DNA of 64,000 nt from positions 100,249 through 164,248 of the forward strand of contig NZ_QEQF01000004.1 in NCBI RefSeq assembly GCF_003253115.1. Reading direction: 5' to 3'. The first letter of the stretch is position 1; each line of letters starts with the position of its first letter. Positions 62,169 to 64,000 of the stretch are shown one piece after another. Under the pieces are notes generated by a model. The model had not been told where the DNA came from and did no database searches. It worked only from the letters and a program-made list of their open reading frames with translations. The translations under genes and the position numbers were made by a program. Origin of the DNA: Haemophilus_A paraphrohaemolyticus_A (GTDB lineage Bacteria > Pseudomonadota > Gammaproteobacteria > Enterobacterales > Pasteurellaceae).

Positions 62169-62791
62169 AGTTTAAATTGATCCAAAGAAATCGCTTTTAA
62201 ATGAGGATTTTCTACCGCTTGATGACTAGTGAAAATCACCATTCCCCCATTTTGGCAATGTTGCTCAATATGGGCAATTAAATCGGCTACACCTTTTTTG
62301 TCAATCGCGGTGAACGGTTCATCTAAAATCCAAAGTTGCTGTTTAGTTAGCCATAATTTTGCTAATGCGACACGGCGTTGCTGCCCCGCAGAAAGATGCG
62401 AACAAGGCAAATCTTCCCGACCAACTAATGCAACTTTTTCAAGTGCATGCCAAAGCGCTTCATCACTTAATGCTAAGCCCTGCACTTTTTGATAAAAACG
62501 CAAATTTTCCCACGGTGTCAATTCGGGTTTAATCCCTGCGTGATGCCCAAGATAAAACAGCTCACTATAATATTCTTCGCGACATTTTTGGATTTTTTTC
62601 TCATTCCAAAGTACTTCACCTTCAGCAGGAAATGCCAAGCCCGCAAGAATGCGTAAAAGGCTTGTTTTACCAATGCCATTATGACCTTCAATTTGCACCC
62701 AATCGCCTTGATTGAGCGTAAAAGAACAACCTTCAAACAGACGATTTTCGCCACGTTCGCAAGCAATATTGTTAAGCGTAAGTTGGTTCAT
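62165..62791 (-). CDS. ccmA: Heme exporter ATPase CcmA
   Basis: The 208-residue ABC ATPase has Walker A GHNGIGKTS, signature LSAGQQRR, Walker B LWILDEP and the switch TSHQ. It heads the ccmABCDEF operon. The 120-base gap to hda holds two inverted repeats (ACCATA/TATGGT at 62832-62848; TTTGTTTTAAAACAAA at 62886-62901) that may be regulatory or end hda. Confidence 0.95.
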   Translation of the reverse strand: MNQLTLNNIACERGENRLFEGCSFTLNQGDWVQIEGHNGIGKTSLLRILAGLAFPAEGEVLWNEKKIQKCREEYYSELFYLGHHAGIKPELTPWENLRFYQKVQGLALSDEALWHALEKVALVGREDLPCSHLSAGQQRRVALAKLWLTKQQLWILDEPFTAIDKKGVADLIAHIEQHCQNGGMVIFTSHQAVENPHLKAISLDQFKL

Positions 62792-62912
62792 TTACATAAC
62801 ACGGATAGGGTATTAAAAGATAGACAAGTTTACCATAATCGATATGGTTAGCGTAAAAAACCAGATACCTATTTAGAGTGATCAATTTGTTTTAAAACAA
62901 ACTTATGTGAGT

Positions 62913-63629
62913 TTATAAGCTAAGCACTTCTTTTACAAAAGGCACAGTGAGTTTTCGTTGAGCTTGCAAAGAGGCTCTGTCAAGAATATCTAGCTTTTTG
63001 AGCAACACAGTAAGATCATTTCCTACCCGTTTTAATAAGAAATTAGCGACCTCATCTGAAAGCTCCATACCTTTTTGATAAGCATTATTTTGTAACACGA
63101 TGCGTTTTTGATCATCGCTCAAATCTGCAAGCTGATAGACTTCTCCCCAAATAAGTCGGGAATGTAAATCTGGCAGAGCGATTTTTAATTCGTATGGCGG
63201 ACAGTTTGCACTAATCAACAACAAGGTTTTGTGTTCGCTACCAAATAATCCTTGCTGTTCGCGAATTTGATTGAAGAGATCGAAAATTGCCAGCTCCCAC
63301 TCCTCATTACCGGTGATCGTTTGGAAATCATCTAAACATACCACATCCATTTGAGCAGCATTTTCCAGTACTTGAGGTGAAAAGTAGCGAGATTTATCCA
63401 GCGGAATATAACTTGCCGATTGTTGATTAAAGAGATACTGATTGGTAACGGCTTTTAAGAGATGACTTTTACCACAGCCCTGATTCCCCCAGATGTAGAA
63501 AAACGGCTGTTGGATATCCACGAAATTTTGGCGTAGCGAATCCAACAACACTGGATTGTTTTCTGAATAGAAATTTTCAAATGTTTCATCATCATTTTGA
63601 TGAATAGGGAGTGAGAGTTGTTGGTTAAT
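62913..63629 (-). CDS. hda: DnaA regulatory inactivator Hda, likely AUU start
   Basis: Hda binds the sliding clamp and promotes ATP hydrolysis by DnaA, preventing re-initiation. The AAA+ core has GNQGCGKSHLL, VVCLDDFQ and the sensor region LPDLHSRL. No ATG or TTG gives the full N-terminus. The frame extends upstream from GTG 63551 through 26 more residues (NQQLSLPIHQNDDETFENFY...), which include the clamp-binding QLSLPI. It begins at ATT 63629, nine to ten bases after AAGG. E. coli hda is known to use CUG. Total 238 residues. Confidence 0.85.
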   Translation of the reverse strand: MNQQLSLPIHQNDDETFENFYSENNPVLLDSLRQNFVDIQQPFFYIWGNQGCGKSHLLKAVTNQYLFNQQSASYIPLDKSRYFSPQVLENAAQMDVVCLDDFQTITGNEEWELAIFDLFNQIREQQGLFGSEHKTLLLISANCPPYELKIALPDLHSRLIWGEVYQLADLSDDQKRIVLQNNAYQKGMELSDEVANFLLKRVGNDLTVLLKKLDILDRASLQAQRKLTVPFVKEVLSL

Positions 63630-63832
63630 GGTCTGATTGCCTTTTTGTTAGAATATTGTGCTAAGGATAGCGGAAAAGGGAGGATTTGGGAAGAGAAAGA
63701 AACTTCTCATTATTATTGATATGCGAGGTCAATATATTACTTCTTGATGCCCTTCATGGAAGATATAGATAAAAAAGCGGTAATATTTTAAGGATTTTTT
63801 GCAATTTACCCTTAGCTCGATAAAAAGCAAAA

Positions 63833-63858
63833 AACCCCGGACCTTACGATACGGGGTT
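63833..63858 (-). terminator. rRNA operon terminator
   Basis: Seven-base arms AACCCCG / CGGGGTT with a 12-base loop are followed on the minus strand by TTTTTTGC, 23 bases after the 5S gene. Confidence 0.88.
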
Positions 63859-63880
63859 ATTCACTTTCGCTTTAAATTCA

Positions 63881-63998
63881 ATCTGGCGATGCCCTACTCT
63901 CACATGGGGAAACCCCACACTACCATCGGCATTACGGCATTTTACTTCTGAGTTCGGAATGGAGTCAGGTAGAACTACCGCACTATGGTCGCCAGAAT
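63881..63998 (-). rRNA. rrf: 5S ribosomal RNA
   Basis: The minus strand gives the conserved 5S landmarks CCGAACTCAGAAGT, CCGATGGTAGTGTGGGG and GAGAGTAGG. Complementary ends CTGGCGA / TCGCCAG form helix I. The exact ends are uncertain by one or two bases. It is the 3' end of an rRNA operon whose 23S and 16S genes lie beyond the window. Confidence 0.95.
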
Positions 63999-64000
63999 AT

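Noticed and set aside
62831..62850. TACCAT..ATGGTTA as a NarP or similar nitrate-response site for ccm
   Set aside because: The repeat arms do not match the NarL/NarP heptamer pattern well; left as an unexplained inverted repeat.

Overview
The window is a stretch of chromosome from a member of the Pasteurellaceae. Most predicted proteins resemble Haemophilus/Actinobacillus proteins. The intergenic gaps are full of the 9-base core ACAAGCGGT and its complement ACCGCTTGT, the DNA uptake signal of the Actinobacillus pleuropneumoniae / Mannheimia / Bibersteinia branch (the H. influenzae core is AAGTGCGGT). Two uptake cores often face each other and form a terminator-like hairpin. The species cannot be fixed from the sequence alone.

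Layout. 1-5.6 kb: a YedE-type membrane protein cut by the window edge, a small repeat-rich lipoprotein, YdcH, a chalcone-isomerase-like secreted protein, proC, an HcaT-like MFS transporter and pabA. 5.6-9.5 kb: a lone, degenerate sapF, then pgk-fba and rimI. 9.6-18.5 kb: arcB-arcC, doxX with a divergent LysR regulator, comF behind a candidate competence (CRP-S) site, a mobA-mobB fusion, yihD-dsbA, a Slam-type outer-membrane protein and an orphan ABC ATPase. 18.6-25.7 kb: metG, adhE behind a perfect FNR box, a decayed mobile-element island (frameshifted ssb, fragments, an IS200/IS605-like palindrome) and adk. 25.7-31.9 kb: pabC-pabB, the sRNA GcvB divergent from gcvA, yjjG, dnaQ, recX-recA. 32-37.4 kb: the lipoprotein-export operon lolC-lolD-lolE, with a two-gene restriction-modification system between lolC and lolD. 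37.7-46.7 kb: a 2-hydroxyacid dehydrogenase, mglBAC behind a CRP site, RNase T2, sprT, ndh and tyrS. 46.7-47.0 kb: a gap holding what looks like a Fur-controlled small RNA and a second terminator. 47-55.8 kb: cpdA, nudF, a phosphopantetheinyl transferase, an EamA protein, nhaA, a phosphoethanolamine transferase, a tiny basic protein, mltF and ordL. 55.9-64 kb: two tRNA-Arg and one tRNA-Ser, yidB, a broken XRE regulator and a lipoprotein, ccmABCDEF, hda (apparently with an AUU start) and the 5S end of an rRNA operon.

Together the genes describe a facultative anaerobe: fermentation (adhE), glycolysis (pgk, fba), cytochrome c maturation, a type II NADH dehydrogenase and high-affinity galactose uptake under CRP. 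The most notable items are the restriction-modification pair embedded with overlapping codons in an essential operon, the Fur-box sRNA candidate between tyrS and cpdA, GcvB with pabB starting directly after its terminator, and the non-canonical hda start. Several short palindromic repeat families lie in the gaps.
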